Shown: one piece after another, positions 15,725 through 24,254 of the stretch | Layout: each line of letters opens with the position of its first letter | Position numbering within the stretch: the first letter of the stretch is position 1 | DNA from: 2-12-FULL-60-19 sp041483675 | GTDB lineage: Bacteria; Desulfobacterota; Binatia; UBA9968 | Direction: 5' to 3' | Length of the DNA: 59,221 bases | Assembly (NCBI GenBank): GCA_041483675.1 | Contig: JBGPGE010000016.1 | Coordinates: 1 to 59,221, forward strand | Notes under the pieces: generated by a model | The model's database searches: none | Told to the model about the DNA's origin: nothing | What the model saw: only the letters and a program-made list of their open reading frames with translations | Translations under genes and position numbers: made by a program

Positions 15725-16951
15725 ATGAAAATCGACATCTGGAGATTTCTCGGCGCCGGCCAGTTTTCTCGAGAATCCAAAAAGAAGCTCGGCGTCGTAG
15801 CCTTGCTCTATTTTATCCAGGGGAGCCCCGCGGCGATTTTGTGGGAGGTTTTGCCGGTCTATCTTCGGCTGCAGGGAATTTCCCTCGCCGCCATCGGCGG
15901 TCTCAGGCTGCTCGAGCTGCCGTATTCTTTGAAGGTCCTCTGGTCGCCGCTGATCCATCGCTACGGCGACCGCCGGGCGTGGGTGTTCGGCTGTATGATC
16001 GGCGTCGCGCTGGTCGTCGGCCTGCTACCGCTGGCGGATGCGACACAGGGTGGCGCGATCCTGGCGGTCTTGGTCCTTGCGCTCACCGTGTTTTCGGCGA
16101 CGCAGGACGTGGCGATCGACTCCTACACGGTCGGTTTGGTTCGCCGCGATGAAGAGGGGCCGGCCAACGGCGTCCGCGCCTCGGCGTATAGGGTCGCTCT
16201 GGTGACGATCGGCGGCGGTCTCGTTCTCCTCGCGACGGTATTGCCGTGGGGTTTTCTCTTCATGACGGCGGCAGTGCTCTTCGTCCTGCTCGGCTTCGCG
16301 GCCTTCCGCGCGCCCCGGCTCGATCTTCCCGTAGAGGCGCGCGCGCAATGGCTCGGCGGTTTTCTCAACTGGATCGGCACCTGGAACGCGCTGCCGCTGG
16401 TTCTCTTCGCTTTAACCTACAAGCTGGGAGAGTTCGCCATCGGTCCGATGGTGAAGCCGTTCTGGGTGGATCAGGGACGCTCGGTCTTCGAAATCGGACT
16501 TGTCCCGACGACCGCCGGGATCGTCCTCAGCGTGGCCGGCTCGCTGGCCGGCGGCGCGTTTATTTCGCGCTACGGAACCTTTCGCGGCATCTGGGCGCTG
16601 GGCCTGCTCCAGAGCGTGTCGAATCTCGGATACGCGCTGGTCGCGTGGGGCGACCTTGGGCGCATCGGCCTATATGGCGCGTCCGTTTTTGAGTCGTTCA
16701 CCGGCGGTCTCGGCACCGCGGCCTTTCTCGCCTTCCTGATGAATGTCTGCGAGAAGGAGCACGCGACCGTGCAATACGCTCTGCTGTCGTCGATCTTTGC
16801 GCTGAGCGGCCGGCTGGTGGGTGGGCTGAGCGGCCTGGGCGCGGAGAGATTCGGCTACGGAAATTACTTTGCGCTGACCTTTCTGGTTTCGCTGCCGGCG
16901 TTTATTTTGCTGCCGTGGGTGAAAAAGTGGATACACGAGGAGAAGGGATAG
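15725..16951 (+). CDS. AmpG-like MFS permease
   Basis: About 408 residues from the ATG at 15725 (MKIDIWRFLGAG); upstream in-frame starts give a charged, non-conserved extension over the region facing the pst promoter. Twelve membrane helices are expected. The loop SATQDVAIDSYTVGLVRRDE matches the ATQD-AID signature of AmpG and acetyl-CoA transporter-like MFS proteins, which import anhydro-muropeptides or move CoA esters. No ampC or ampD gene is nearby, so the substrate is open. Confidence 0.8.
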   Translation: MKIDIWRFLGAGQFSRESKKKLGVVALLYFIQGSPAAILWEVLPVYLRLQGISLAAIGGLRLLELPYSLKVLWSPLIHRYGDRRAWVFGCMIGVALVVGLLPLADATQGGAILAVLVLALTVFSATQDVAIDSYTVGLVRRDEEGPANGVRASAYRVALVTIGGGLVLLATVLPWGFLFMTAAVLFVLLGFAAFRAPRLDLPVEARAQWLGGFLNWIGTWNALPLVLFALTYKLGEFAIGPMVKPFWVDQGRSVFEIGLVPTTAGIVLSVAGSLAGGAFISRYGTFRGIWALGLLQSVSNLGYALVAWGDLGRIGLYGASVFESFTGGLGTAAFLAFLMNVCEKEHATVQYALLSSIFALSGRLVGGLSGLGAERFGYGNYFALTFLVSLPAFILLPWVKKWIHEEKG

Positions 16952-16981
16952 AGACAGGATACAGATCGCAACGGAATCGTC

Positions 16982-17022
16982 ATTCCGGCCAAGTCAGCCC
17001 CGAGGCTGACGCGAGCCGGAAT
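16982..17022. repeat. Nested hairpin repeat
   Basis: Outer arms ATTCCGGC (16982-16989) and GCCGGAAT (17015-17022) enclose a second perfect hairpin, GTCAGCC (16993-16999) with GGCTGAC (17004-17010). The outer arm is shared with the repeats at 25907 and 26453, so this is another copy of the same dispersed family with a different centre. It lies between the AmpG-like gene and the senB end and may terminate both. Confidence 0.75.
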
Positions 17023-17039
17023 CCATACCCCCTCTTTGT

Positions 17040-17160
17040 CTCCCCCTTAGCAAGGGGGAGATTTAGTGGGGGTTCTGGATTCCCGCTTTCGTGGCTCGAC
17101 TGGCCTGTCCTGAGCGAAGTCGAAGGGCTCGCCACCCTGAGCGCGTCGAACGGGCGGGAA
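17040..17160. repeat. Hairpin plus two CCTGAGCG-GTCGAA repeats
   Basis: CTCCCCCTT at 17040-17048 pairs perfectly with 17052-17060 around a 3-base loop. Further on, CCTGAGCGAAGTCGAAGGG and CCCTGAGCGCGTCGAACGGG are two diverged direct copies of one unit. Together with the nested hairpin before them, they fill the 285 bases between 16951 and 17237. I see no gene in this gap. Confidence 0.65.
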
Positions 17161-17236
17161 AGACGGATTGGGGGCTTTGTCAACCATTGATAAGAGCCAC
17201 GGGCGTAGGCCCATCGAAATTTACTCTCCGTCTCTT

Positions 17237-18187
17237 CTAGGCGAGTTCTCTAAGCAGGGCCTTCCAGGCGGCGCGCTCGCGCCTGGGTTCGACGAGCGGG
17301 CGCAGCTTCGCGCAACGGGATTTGAGGCTGCGATAAAAGCCGGGATCGGATTCGGCGTTTCGGAGCAGATGCGCCAGTTGACGGGTGTTGCCGGCGGCAA
17401 AATAGCCGGGGTAGTCCTCGCCGAGCGTTCCGATTAGGCCGGGTATCTTCGATGCGACCACAGGCACGGACGACGCCAGCGCTTCGCACAGCACGTTGGA
17501 GCTGCCTTCCATGCGCGAGGTGAGCGCGAGAAGGTGGCTTTGAGCGAGCGCCCGTCGCGCTTTCCAATGGGGCAGCTCGCCGATCCAGCGATAGCGCGGA
17601 TTGCGCGCCGCCTCCGCCCGCGCCTGCTGTTCCATTTTTTTGCTGAGCGCGCGGCCTATGTGAATGACCTGGACGCGGGACGAGGCCGGAAGGCGACGCG
17701 CCGCGAGCGCTGCGCGAAGCGGATCTTTTTCAGGACGCAGGTGGCCGACGACGCAGACTCGGAATCCTTTGCGGTTCGAAGGCGCTTGGCCGTTCAGCAT
17801 AGGCGCGGATTGGTAAACGACTCGTGTCTTGGGACGAAAACGTTTCGGCAATTCCGTAACACCTTGCCCCTGGAGCACGATCAGACGGCTTGCCCATTCC
17901 AGGGACTTGCGCGCGTTCGGATTTTTCCGGATATCGCGGTAGAGGTCGGTGCCGGTCAGCGTGACGATGAGCGGCAACGCGGGATGCAGCCGGTGAAACC
18001 GTTCGATGGACGGGAAGCTGCGCCGCGCGTGCAACGCGATCATGAGATCGCACGGTCCTCCGCCATAGTGTTCTTCGAGGATCGCCCGATGGCCAAGCTC
18101 TCGGAGAATGCGCCGCCAGCGCAACGCGGTCATGCTGTTGCCGTTGCGGGCGGTGACGGGATAGGGCGTGATGAGGCGGATTTTCAT
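17237..18187 (-). CDS. senB: Selenosugar synthase-like glycosyltransferase SenB
   Basis: A GT4-type glycosyltransferase of about 316 residues. The start is the ATG at 18187 (MKIRLITPYPVTARNGN), overlapping the senA stop by 4 bases; an upstream extension of the frame reads through senA. Features include ALHARRSFPSIERF, LTGTDLYRDI, CVVGHLRPEKDP and the C-terminal donor motif SRMEGSSNVLCEALASSVPV. This pattern fits the family renamed SenB, which joins selenophosphate with a UDP-sugar (UDP-GlcNAc) to form a selenosugar. Assignment rests on remembered family resemblance and on the coupled SenA neighbour. No selenophosphate synthetase gene is in the window. Confidence 0.8.
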   Translation of the reverse strand: MKIRLITPYPVTARNGNSMTALRWRRILRELGHRAILEEHYGGGPCDLMIALHARRSFPSIERFHRLHPALPLIVTLTGTDLYRDIRKNPNARKSLEWASRLIVLQGQGVTELPKRFRPKTRVVYQSAPMLNGQAPSNRKGFRVCVVGHLRPEKDPLRAALAARRLPASSRVQVIHIGRALSKKMEQQARAEAARNPRYRWIGELPHWKARRALAQSHLLALTSRMEGSSNVLCEALASSVPVVASKIPGLIGTLGEDYPGYFAAGNTRQLAHLLRNAESDPGFYRSLKSRCAKLRPLVEPRRERAAWKALLRELA

Positions 18188-19578
18188 GGAGCGCAGGTGC
18201 GGAAGCCGGCCCACACGTCGCTTCGGTCCGGGGTGTAAAAGTTGCGCCAGGTGTTGCGGATGAGACGCGCGCGCGTCGCCCAGCAGCCGCCTCGCAAGAC
18301 TTTGTGCGTGCCGAACCAGGGCGCGGAATATTCTTTGTAAGGATCGGCGACGAAACCCGGATAGGGGTCGAACTTCGTCGCCGTCCATTCCCAAACATTG
18401 CCGATCATCTGACGGCAGCCCGCGGCGCTATCGCCGTCGGCGAGGGCGCCCACTTCAACCAATCCCAAGGCGCTGCCGTCCAGGTTCGCCCGCTGCGGCG
18501 AGGGCGCTTCGTCTCCCCAGGGAAAGAGCCGCTTTCGGCCGGTCGCAGGTTCGACGGCTGCAGCCATCTCCCATTCCGCCTCGCTGGGCAAGCGCCGCTT
18601 CGCCCACTTGCAATACGCCTCCGCCTCGTACCAATTGACATGGATGACGGGAAGATGTTCCCGCAGTGGAACATAGCTGTCGAACAGACGCTGCATCCAG
18701 CGGCCACCGTCTCGCCGCCAGTAGATCGGATGGTCCGCGTTTGCTGCGCGCGGGCCGGGCGCGGACGCTTGCTGTTTGCCGAAGAACTTGGAGAACGATT
18801 GCTCGAGCGCGGGAGAGCCCCCGGATTCGAGCCAGCGCCATCCTTCCGCGCTCCAGAATTCCCGCCGCCGGTATCCGCCGTCATCGACGAATACCGAAAA
18901 CTCACCGTTCGTCACCGGCGCGCGCGCGATCCGAAACGGCTTCAGCTCGACGGGATGCGCCCATTTTTCGTTGTCGAAAAGAAAAGGAAAATCGCGCGTC
19001 GCTCCGAGCATAAACGAGCCGCCGGGAATCTCGACATCGCCGGGCAGGAGACCGCAGCTGCGGTTCGGAGACGCCTCCGGTGCGGCGGTGAGCTTCGGCG
19101 GTGGATATCCTAAAGTTTGTCTGGTGTAGGTGATCGCCTCAGCGTGCATATCCTCGTGGAAAAGCACGAGGAGGGGAAAGTAGAGTTCCTCCGTGCTTGG
19201 TGCTTCTACGCCCAGGCAATCCGCCACGCGATCTAAAACCGTCGCCATGTACGCCAGCGTTTTCTCCCGCGACGGCAGCAGAAGGTCCCAGCGTGTGTCA
19301 TGGGCGACTTCGGTGGAATTATACAGCGCGTCCGCGCTTTCGACGAGCGGCTTCTGCTTATAGAGGTGCCGCAAGAGCCAGAACTCCTGCGTCCATGCGA
19401 CGTGGCCGATCTCCCAGAGCAGCGGGTTGACGATGGCAAGACGCGGCCCGATCATCTGCTCGTCGCTCAGATCTGCGACCAGCTCCAGCGTGCGGCTGCG
19501 CGCTTCGCGCAGCATCTCGATGAGCTGGGTAGGTGAAGACCCCAGGTTTTTCCGCGTCTGTCGGCTCGCCTGCGCCAT
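18184..19578 (-). CDS. senA: Selenoneine synthase-like iron enzyme SenA (EgtB family)
   Basis: A 464-residue EgtB-type protein. The N-terminal DinB-like bundle supplies the iron ligands His59 (EIGHVAW) and His141/His145 (HEDMHAEA). The C-terminal formylglycine-generating-enzyme-like domain (about 195-464) has VIHVNWYEAEAYCKWAKRRL, GNVWEWTA and VLRGGCWATR. HEDMHAEA rather than HxxxHQE, together with the coupled SenB, points to SenA, which joins hercynine to a selenosugar, rather than to the ergothioneine enzyme EgtB. The ergothioneine role cannot be excluded. It is the fourth gene of a five-gene co-directional run. Confidence 0.8.
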   Translation of the reverse strand: MAQASRQTRKNLGSSPTQLIEMLREARSRTLELVADLSDEQMIGPRLAIVNPLLWEIGHVAWTQEFWLLRHLYKQKPLVESADALYNSTEVAHDTRWDLLLPSREKTLAYMATVLDRVADCLGVEAPSTEELYFPLLVLFHEDMHAEAITYTRQTLGYPPPKLTAAPEASPNRSCGLLPGDVEIPGGSFMLGATRDFPFLFDNEKWAHPVELKPFRIARAPVTNGEFSVFVDDGGYRRREFWSAEGWRWLESGGSPALEQSFSKFFGKQQASAPGPRAANADHPIYWRRDGGRWMQRLFDSYVPLREHLPVIHVNWYEAEAYCKWAKRRLPSEAEWEMAAAVEPATGRKRLFPWGDEAPSPQRANLDGSALGLVEVGALADGDSAAGCRQMIGNVWEWTATKFDPYPGFVADPYKEYSAPWFGTHKVLRGGCWATRARLIRNTWRNFYTPDRSDVWAGFRTCAP

Positions 19579-19677
19579 AGGATAGATTCTTACGCCGCTT
19601 AGGATTGAGGATCAAGACGGGGATAGCGCAAGATCGCGTCCGGCGATGGACATTTATCGGAGAGCGGAATGAATCTC

Positions 19678-20493
19678 CTATGAAGCGAGAAACGTCGCGG
19701 TGAGTCGCTCGAATTCCAACGCCGCGTCCCATTGAGCGAGATGTTTGCAGCGGTCGAGCAGATGCAGGTTGAGAGTGGGGAATCGCTCCTTGAGAAGAGC
19801 GGCCCGCGCGGCGGCCGAGCCCCGGTCCTGCTTGCCGTAGAGCATAAGCAACGGTACCGGCAGCCGGTGCAGCCGCTCCCAAATAGGGACGCTCTCTTTG
19901 CCGCCGCCCCTCGGCGCTTTGGCCCGCTCCAGGAAAGCCTGAAAATTTTTGCCCACGCTCATCCGATGGCGCTTCTCCAGGGCTTCGGCGGTGATCAGCG
20001 AGTGATTGAAAAGATTCTGCTCCAATAACGCGCGGGTCTCCGCCGGAGTCGGCTCCGAGGCGCCGCCCTCTTCGCCCTCGCCTGCGCCGCTCTTGCCGCC
20101 TTCAGCCAGCGGCGGCAACACGCTGCCGGTGGCGAGGACGACGACTTTGCCGATCCGATCGGTGTGATCGAACGCGAGACCTACCGCCATTGCGCCGGCT
20201 TGCGAATGGCCGACGAGATGCGCCTTGCGGATGCCCAGGGCGTCCATAAAGTGGAGGATGAAACGACGCCGGTACGCGACCGAATAGTCCTTTGGGTTGT
20301 CGGTCAGGCCGAATCCCGGTTGGTCGAAAGCGACGGCCCTCAGGCCGTGACTCGCGATCGGGGTGAGATTAGGCTCCCAGACGTCGGCGGAGGAGCCGAG
20401 CGAGGCCCCGTGAAGCAGCAGCGCTACGGGGCCGCTTCCTTCTTCGAGGTAGCGCGTCTTCAAGCCATCGACTTGAACGAATTTGTCCATCAT
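19678..20493 (-). CDS. Alpha/beta hydrolase
   Basis: A 271-residue hydrolase with the oxyanion segment LLLHGASLG, nucleophile Ser97 in GHSQAG, a probable acid in YGKQDRGSA and histidine in CKHLAQWD. It resembles C-C bond hydrolases of aromatic meta-cleavage pathways, but the substrate is not readable. It begins 6 bases after the VOC gene, so the two are likely cotranslated. senA follows 99 bases downstream. Confidence 0.85.
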   Translation of the reverse strand: MMDKFVQVDGLKTRYLEEGSGPVALLLHGASLGSSADVWEPNLTPIASHGLRAVAFDQPGFGLTDNPKDYSVAYRRRFILHFMDALGIRKAHLVGHSQAGAMAVGLAFDHTDRIGKVVVLATGSVLPPLAEGGKSGAGEGEEGGASEPTPAETRALLEQNLFNHSLITAEALEKRHRMSVGKNFQAFLERAKAPRGGGKESVPIWERLHRLPVPLLMLYGKQDRGSAAARAALLKERFPTLNLHLLDRCKHLAQWDAALEFERLTATFLAS

Positions 20494-20499
20494 GAAACT

Positions 20500-21306
20500 T
20501 TACGCGTCCGAAACGTCGATCAACACTCCGTCCAGGTCGGCGAGATGATATTTGCCGAAGGGACAACTGGCCTTGAACAGCTTCAGCCTGGCTGCGCCTT
20601 CGGGTCCGGCGCCGACCGGGCTGGGCGACAGTCTTGGGTTTCGTCCGATCAAGGTCTCCAGGTCCTTTTTGAATCCCTCTACGCTCTCGACCTTGAAGCC
20701 GATATGTTCCAGCGCCGGCCGCTCGATGCCCGATCCCTGATAATCGTTGATGTTCCAGGGCATGACGATGAGGGTCACCCGGCCGTCGGACAGATAAAAG
20801 TTAGCGTCCCCTGCGGGTTTTTCCTGAGGCCGCAACTCGAACACATCGACGTAAAATTGCGCCAGCGCCTCCGGCATCACCGTTCTCAACGCGAAGTGAT
20901 GGAAGGCGCGATCCTGCTTCCAGTCGCCGTCTTCGTACACGTCTCGGCGGTTTTCCATTCCCTTCTGCGAGAGATCGAAGACGTTTCCCGCCGGATCGTG
21001 CGTGCTCAGGCCGGCGAACGGGCGGTTGCCGGGTCGTTTGCTCACGTTGACCGAGGGATACTTCGCTTTCAACCGCGTAAAAACCGTTTCGACGTCGTCC
21101 ACCTCGAAGCCGAAATGGTCGAAGCCCGCCTGCCGCCCGGCCCGGCGGGGATTGATGTTCATGCCGACGTAGCCGTCGCCGACCACGACGGCGCTTTCGG
21201 GTTTCGCGTTCGGCGAAGTTCGCAGGTGAAACAACGCTTCATAGAAGCGCCCCATGAGCGCATAATTTTCGCTGGCGATCGCCATGTGCTTTATCTGTGC
21301 AAACAT
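20500..21306 (-). CDS. Two-domain VOC-family protein (extradiol dioxygenase/glyoxalase fold)
   Basis: A 268-residue protein with two vicinal-oxygen-chelate modules: roughly 1-125 (IKHMAIASENYALMGRFYE) and 135-268 (FHHFALRTVMPEALAQFYVD). Histidines at module starts and the GFDHFGFEVDDVE and LEHIGFKVESVE strands suggest metal sites. The pairing with an alpha/beta hydrolase 6 bases downstream is the arrangement of ring-cleavage dioxygenase plus hydrolase. That link is inferred. CAAGGAGA lies seven bases before the ATG. Confidence 0.8.
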   Translation of the reverse strand: MFAQIKHMAIASENYALMGRFYEALFHLRTSPNAKPESAVVVGDGYVGMNINPRRAGRQAGFDHFGFEVDDVETVFTRLKAKYPSVNVSKRPGNRPFAGLSTHDPAGNVFDLSQKGMENRRDVYEDGDWKQDRAFHHFALRTVMPEALAQFYVDVFELRPQEKPAGDANFYLSDGRVTLIVMPWNINDYQGSGIERPALEHIGFKVESVEGFKKDLETLIGRNPRLSPSPVGAGPEGAARLKLFKASCPFGKYHLADLDGVLIDVSDA

Positions 21307-21351
21307 AAGTATCTCCTTGCGAGCCGGGTTTGTATAGGATTTGATTCTCCC

Positions 21352-22500
21352 TCAGACGCTTCCTTCCGTCAAGCTCTTTTCCAGGAGGTCCATCCAGGGG
21401 CGCAATTCTTTGGCCCAGGTCTCGTGCTGGTGCTGTGCCGCGTAGCAGAAGGCGGCGGCGAAGGGAAAACGCTGCGCGCGGCTGACGCGCAAGCCGCAAG
21501 TCTTATCCTTTTGCCGGTTGATGGCCTCGCAGAATTCACGAATCGCCCGCCAGTAGGGAAGGGGGGTTTCGCCGAAGCGCTCTCGGATGATCCGCTCCCA
21601 GCTCTGTTCGGGATCGTAAGTGGCGGGGTGCGCCGCGTAGTCGAAGCAGGTGGCGAGCGGAACGAAGCTCAGAGCCTCCTGGAGCAGCGGGTTGTTCAGG
21701 TAGCCATAGACGGCCTCCGGCAGCCGCGCGTCGCGCCCGGTGAGCGGGCTCAAGTGCATCTCTTCTTTCCTGGAAAGGTCGTTGACCGGATAGTTGTCCC
21801 ACAGGATGAGACGCCGCTTGAGCCGGCCGGCGATCTTGCGGGCGTGGGACAGGCCGATCTCTTTCGCCACCACGCGCGGCCCCGTCCAGAAACAGGCGAC
21901 GGAGGCTGGAAGGCATTCCGCCAGAGTTTCGAGGAAGGCAGGTTCGAACTTGCCGAACATGCGGGCGAGGAGCGGATCATCGGTGTAGTAGGAGGGGCAG
22001 ATCCACCATTCCACGTCGCGCCAGGCGGAGGGCTGCCGGTCAATGACGTTTGCCAGCCATGCGCCCTCGGCGTTTGCCAGGCTGTCCCTGAATGTCGTTC
22101 GGTCGCGCGCCAGTTGCAGGCGCGACGGAATATCGTCGAAGAGGATCGCGAAAGTCCGTACCCCGGCGTCATAGAAGCGCCGCGCCTTTTCGAGCAGGAT
22201 GCCGACCGGTCGATCGTCGCAGAACGTTAGTCCTTTCCCGGGATGAAAGCCGTAAACAAAGTCGATCTTGCACGCCTCCGCCGCGCGAATCAGACGAATA
22301 AGCTCATCCCATCTATCTGCCGGGTAGGGCAGTTGCCATTGTTCGCGATGATAGGGGTCGTCTTTCGGCGCGTACAGGTAAGTGTTCATGCCGCGCGCCG
22401 CGCCGAATTCGAAAACGGCTTTGCGGTGCGCCATGCTCCAGGGCGGGCCGAAGAATCCTTCGACGAGGCCCCGGCGTTCAAAAGTAAGATGAGGATTCAC
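21352..22500 (-). CDS. GH84-like beta-N-acetylglucosaminidase domain protein
   Basis: A 382-residue protein from a GTG start preceded by GAGGTTG. The opening GLVEGFFGPPWS and YLYAPKDDPYHREQW match the NAGidase fold of glycoside hydrolase family 84, and the catalytic aspartate pair is Asp122/Asp123 in FAILFDDIP. GH84 enzymes remove O-linked GlcNAc by substrate-assisted catalysis. There is no signal peptide, so it should act in the cytoplasm. It is the first gene of the run GH84-VOC-hydrolase-senA-senB, with 45 bases to the next gene. Confidence 0.85.
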   Translation of the reverse strand: MNPHLTFERRGLVEGFFGPPWSMAHRKAVFEFGAARGMNTYLYAPKDDPYHREQWQLPYPADRWDELIRLIRAAEACKIDFVYGFHPGKGLTFCDDRPVGILLEKARRFYDAGVRTFAILFDDIPSRLQLARDRTTFRDSLANAEGAWLANVIDRQPSAWRDVEWWICPSYYTDDPLLARMFGKFEPAFLETLAECLPASVACFWTGPRVVAKEIGLSHARKIAGRLKRRLILWDNYPVNDLSRKEEMHLSPLTGRDARLPEAVYGYLNNPLLQEALSFVPLATCFDYAAHPATYDPEQSWERIIRERFGETPLPYWRAIREFCEAINRQKDKTCGLRVSRAQRFPFAAAFCYAAQHQHETWAKELRPWMDLLEKSLTEGSV

Positions 22501-22585
22501 GTCGATTCAACCTCTGCGTAGCACGGCATGGGAAAGCGCACAAGCGGAAATGAGGACGGGAGCCGCCTCCGTACGAGCGATTGGG

Positions 22586-22614
22586 TTGCGAAGCGGTGCG
22601 GCATTGCGTAATAT
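22586..22614 (+). promoter_or_regulatory. Possible sigma70-type promoter for the LysE-family gene
   Basis: TTGCGA (22586-22591) and TAATAT (22609-22614) are separated by 17 bases, each matching four of six consensus positions. The ATG at 22651 is 37 bases downstream. The divergent GH84 gene starts at 22500. Confidence 0.5.
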
Positions 22615-22650
22615 TGCAAAAATTACCGACGATTTGACGAATCAACCACG

Positions 22651-23274
22651 ATGCTGCTGTTTCTCAAAGGCTTTGCCATCGGGCTCATGGTGGCCGTGCC
22701 GGTCGGACCGATCGGCTTGTTATGCGTCAACCGCGCGTTGTTTAAAGGAGCGGCCTACGGCCTGCTCTCCGGCCTGGGTGTCGCCACGGCCGACGCCATC
22801 GCCGCTGGGATCGCGGTTTTGGGCTTGACGCTGGTTTCGGGTTTTCTGCTCGAGCATCAGCTATGGCTTCGTCTGATCGGCGGCTTTTTCTTGTGCTATC
22901 TTGGGGTCAAAATCTTCAGCACGACGCCGATGGAGCGGGCCGCGTCGGCGAAGGATCGCAGTTTGGTGAGCGCCTATGTCTCGACGTTCCTACTCACCTC
23001 CAGCAATCCGCTGACCATTCTGTCCTTCGTGGCGATCTATGCCGGGTGGGGGATCGAAGAACTCAGCGGGCGCTACTTCGCCGCGTTGGAATTGACCGCC
23101 GGGGTGTTCACCGGATCTGCGGCGTGGTGGTTCGGTCTGTGCGGCGGGATGCCGGCGTTCCGGCTGATGTTCAGCCATCAGGGGCTTGAGTGGATCCACA
23201 AAGTGTCGGGCGCGCTCATCGCCGGCTTTGGATTTGTCGTTCTGCTGAGCCTCTTGCAGCGGGCCGTAGGATAG
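22651..23274 (+). CDS. LysE/RhtB-family amino acid exporter
   Basis: A 207-residue membrane protein with six hydrophobic segments. The N-terminal motif GLMVAVPVGPIGLLCVNRAL (helix 1) and the STFLLTSSNPLTILSFVAI segment are diagnostic of the LysE superfamily. The FFLCYLGVKIF segment lies in helix 3. These proteins export basic or neutral amino acids. The exact substrate is unknown. The desaturase gene begins 14 bases after its stop. Confidence 0.9.
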   Translation: MLLFLKGFAIGLMVAVPVGPIGLLCVNRALFKGAAYGLLSGLGVATADAIAAGIAVLGLTLVSGFLLEHQLWLRLIGGFFLCYLGVKIFSTTPMERAASAKDRSLVSAYVSTFLLTSSNPLTILSFVAIYAGWGIEELSGRYFAALELTAGVFTGSAAWWFGLCGGMPAFRLMFSHQGLEWIHKVSGALIAGFGFVVLLSLLQRAVG

Positions 23275-23288
23275 GAGAGGGCGGCGAG

Positions 23289-24242
23289 GTGAATGCCCTT
23301 GCATCAGAGCGGCCCGGCGGTTTGGCCGCTGCCATTCCGACGACGCTCAACCTTTCCCTCGCAGCCGCGCACCTGCTGGTCAATCTCTATCAGTTGTTTA
23401 TTCTGCCGCTTTTTTTGTTGCCGGCGAGCTCGTGGTGGCTCTTAACGCTGGTGCCGCTGGCCGCGCTTAACAATCCTTTTTGGAGCCTGATCCATGAGGC
23501 GATCCACGATATGTTCCATCCTTCTCGCCGCGTGAGCCGGGTGGCGGGCAGGGTGCTGGGAGTTATTTTTGGCGCGCCGTTTCTCGTGCTGCGCTTGAGC
23601 CACCTGCTCCACCACAAGCTCAACCGCACGCCGGTGGAGGCGACCGAGCCGTACGACGCGGCAAAGATATCCCGGACGCGTGCGGCCATTGGATATTTTT
23701 TCCAGGTTCTAGGAGGGCTGTATCTCTTGGAATTTATCAGCCCGTGGCTCTTTTTCCTGTCCCGCCGCACGCTGCATCAAATGGAACGCAAACGTTTTTC
23801 CGGCAACGACCTGCCGGGCCACTTGATGAGAGGTTTGATGCGCGACGAAGCGATCTCGGAGATGCGCGCCGACGGCGCGCTGATCCTCGTTCTGTTCATG
23901 CTCAGCGCAATCAGCTACGGCGCCTACTGGCCGTGCCTCGTCGCTACGCTGCTCGCGCGCGCCTTTCTCATCTCTTTTCTCGACAACGTCTATCACTACG
24001 GAACGCCGATCAATGACATCTTTTACGCCCGCAACCTTTTCCTGTCGCCGCCACTTTCCGCCGGGCTGCTATACTTCAACCTGCACGGCATCCATCACAA
24101 AAATCCCTCAATCCCCTGGATCGGCCTTCCCGATGCGTTTCGATCGCATGCAGCGGCTTTCGAGGGGCGCTACTTCAGGGCCGCGATTGACCAGTTAGGG
24201 GGGCCGATACCTACGAGCGAGCTTCCCAACGCCGCGACTTAG
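23289..24242 (+). CDS. Membrane fatty acid desaturase
   Basis: About 317 residues from the GTG at 23289, chosen because it follows a GGCGAG site and keeps the protein clear of the preceding gene; the frame remains open further upstream. Histidine boxes HEAIHD, HLLHHKLNR and HGIHHKNP mark the di-iron centre of integral-membrane desaturases. Four or so membrane segments separate them. It probably desaturates or hydroxylates acyl chains or carotenoid-like substrates. It ends 12 bases from a convergent cupin gene. Confidence 0.85.
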   Translation: MNALASERPGGLAAAIPTTLNLSLAAAHLLVNLYQLFILPLFLLPASSWWLLTLVPLAALNNPFWSLIHEAIHDMFHPSRRVSRVAGRVLGVIFGAPFLVLRLSHLLHHKLNRTPVEATEPYDAAKISRTRAAIGYFFQVLGGLYLLEFISPWLFFLSRRTLHQMERKRFSGNDLPGHLMRGLMRDEAISEMRADGALILVLFMLSAISYGAYWPCLVATLLARAFLISFLDNVYHYGTPINDIFYARNLFLSPPLSAGLLYFNLHGIHHKNPSIPWIGLPDAFRSHAAAFEGRYFRAAIDQLGGPIPTSELPNAAT

Positions 24243-24254
24243 ACAAGCGGCCTG

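Noticed and set aside
20164..22230. A 688-codon open frame on the plus strand across the hydrolase, VOC and GH84 genes
   Set aside because: It is antisense to three genes with clear family motifs, and its product has no recognisable domain. High GC content makes such long shadow frames common.
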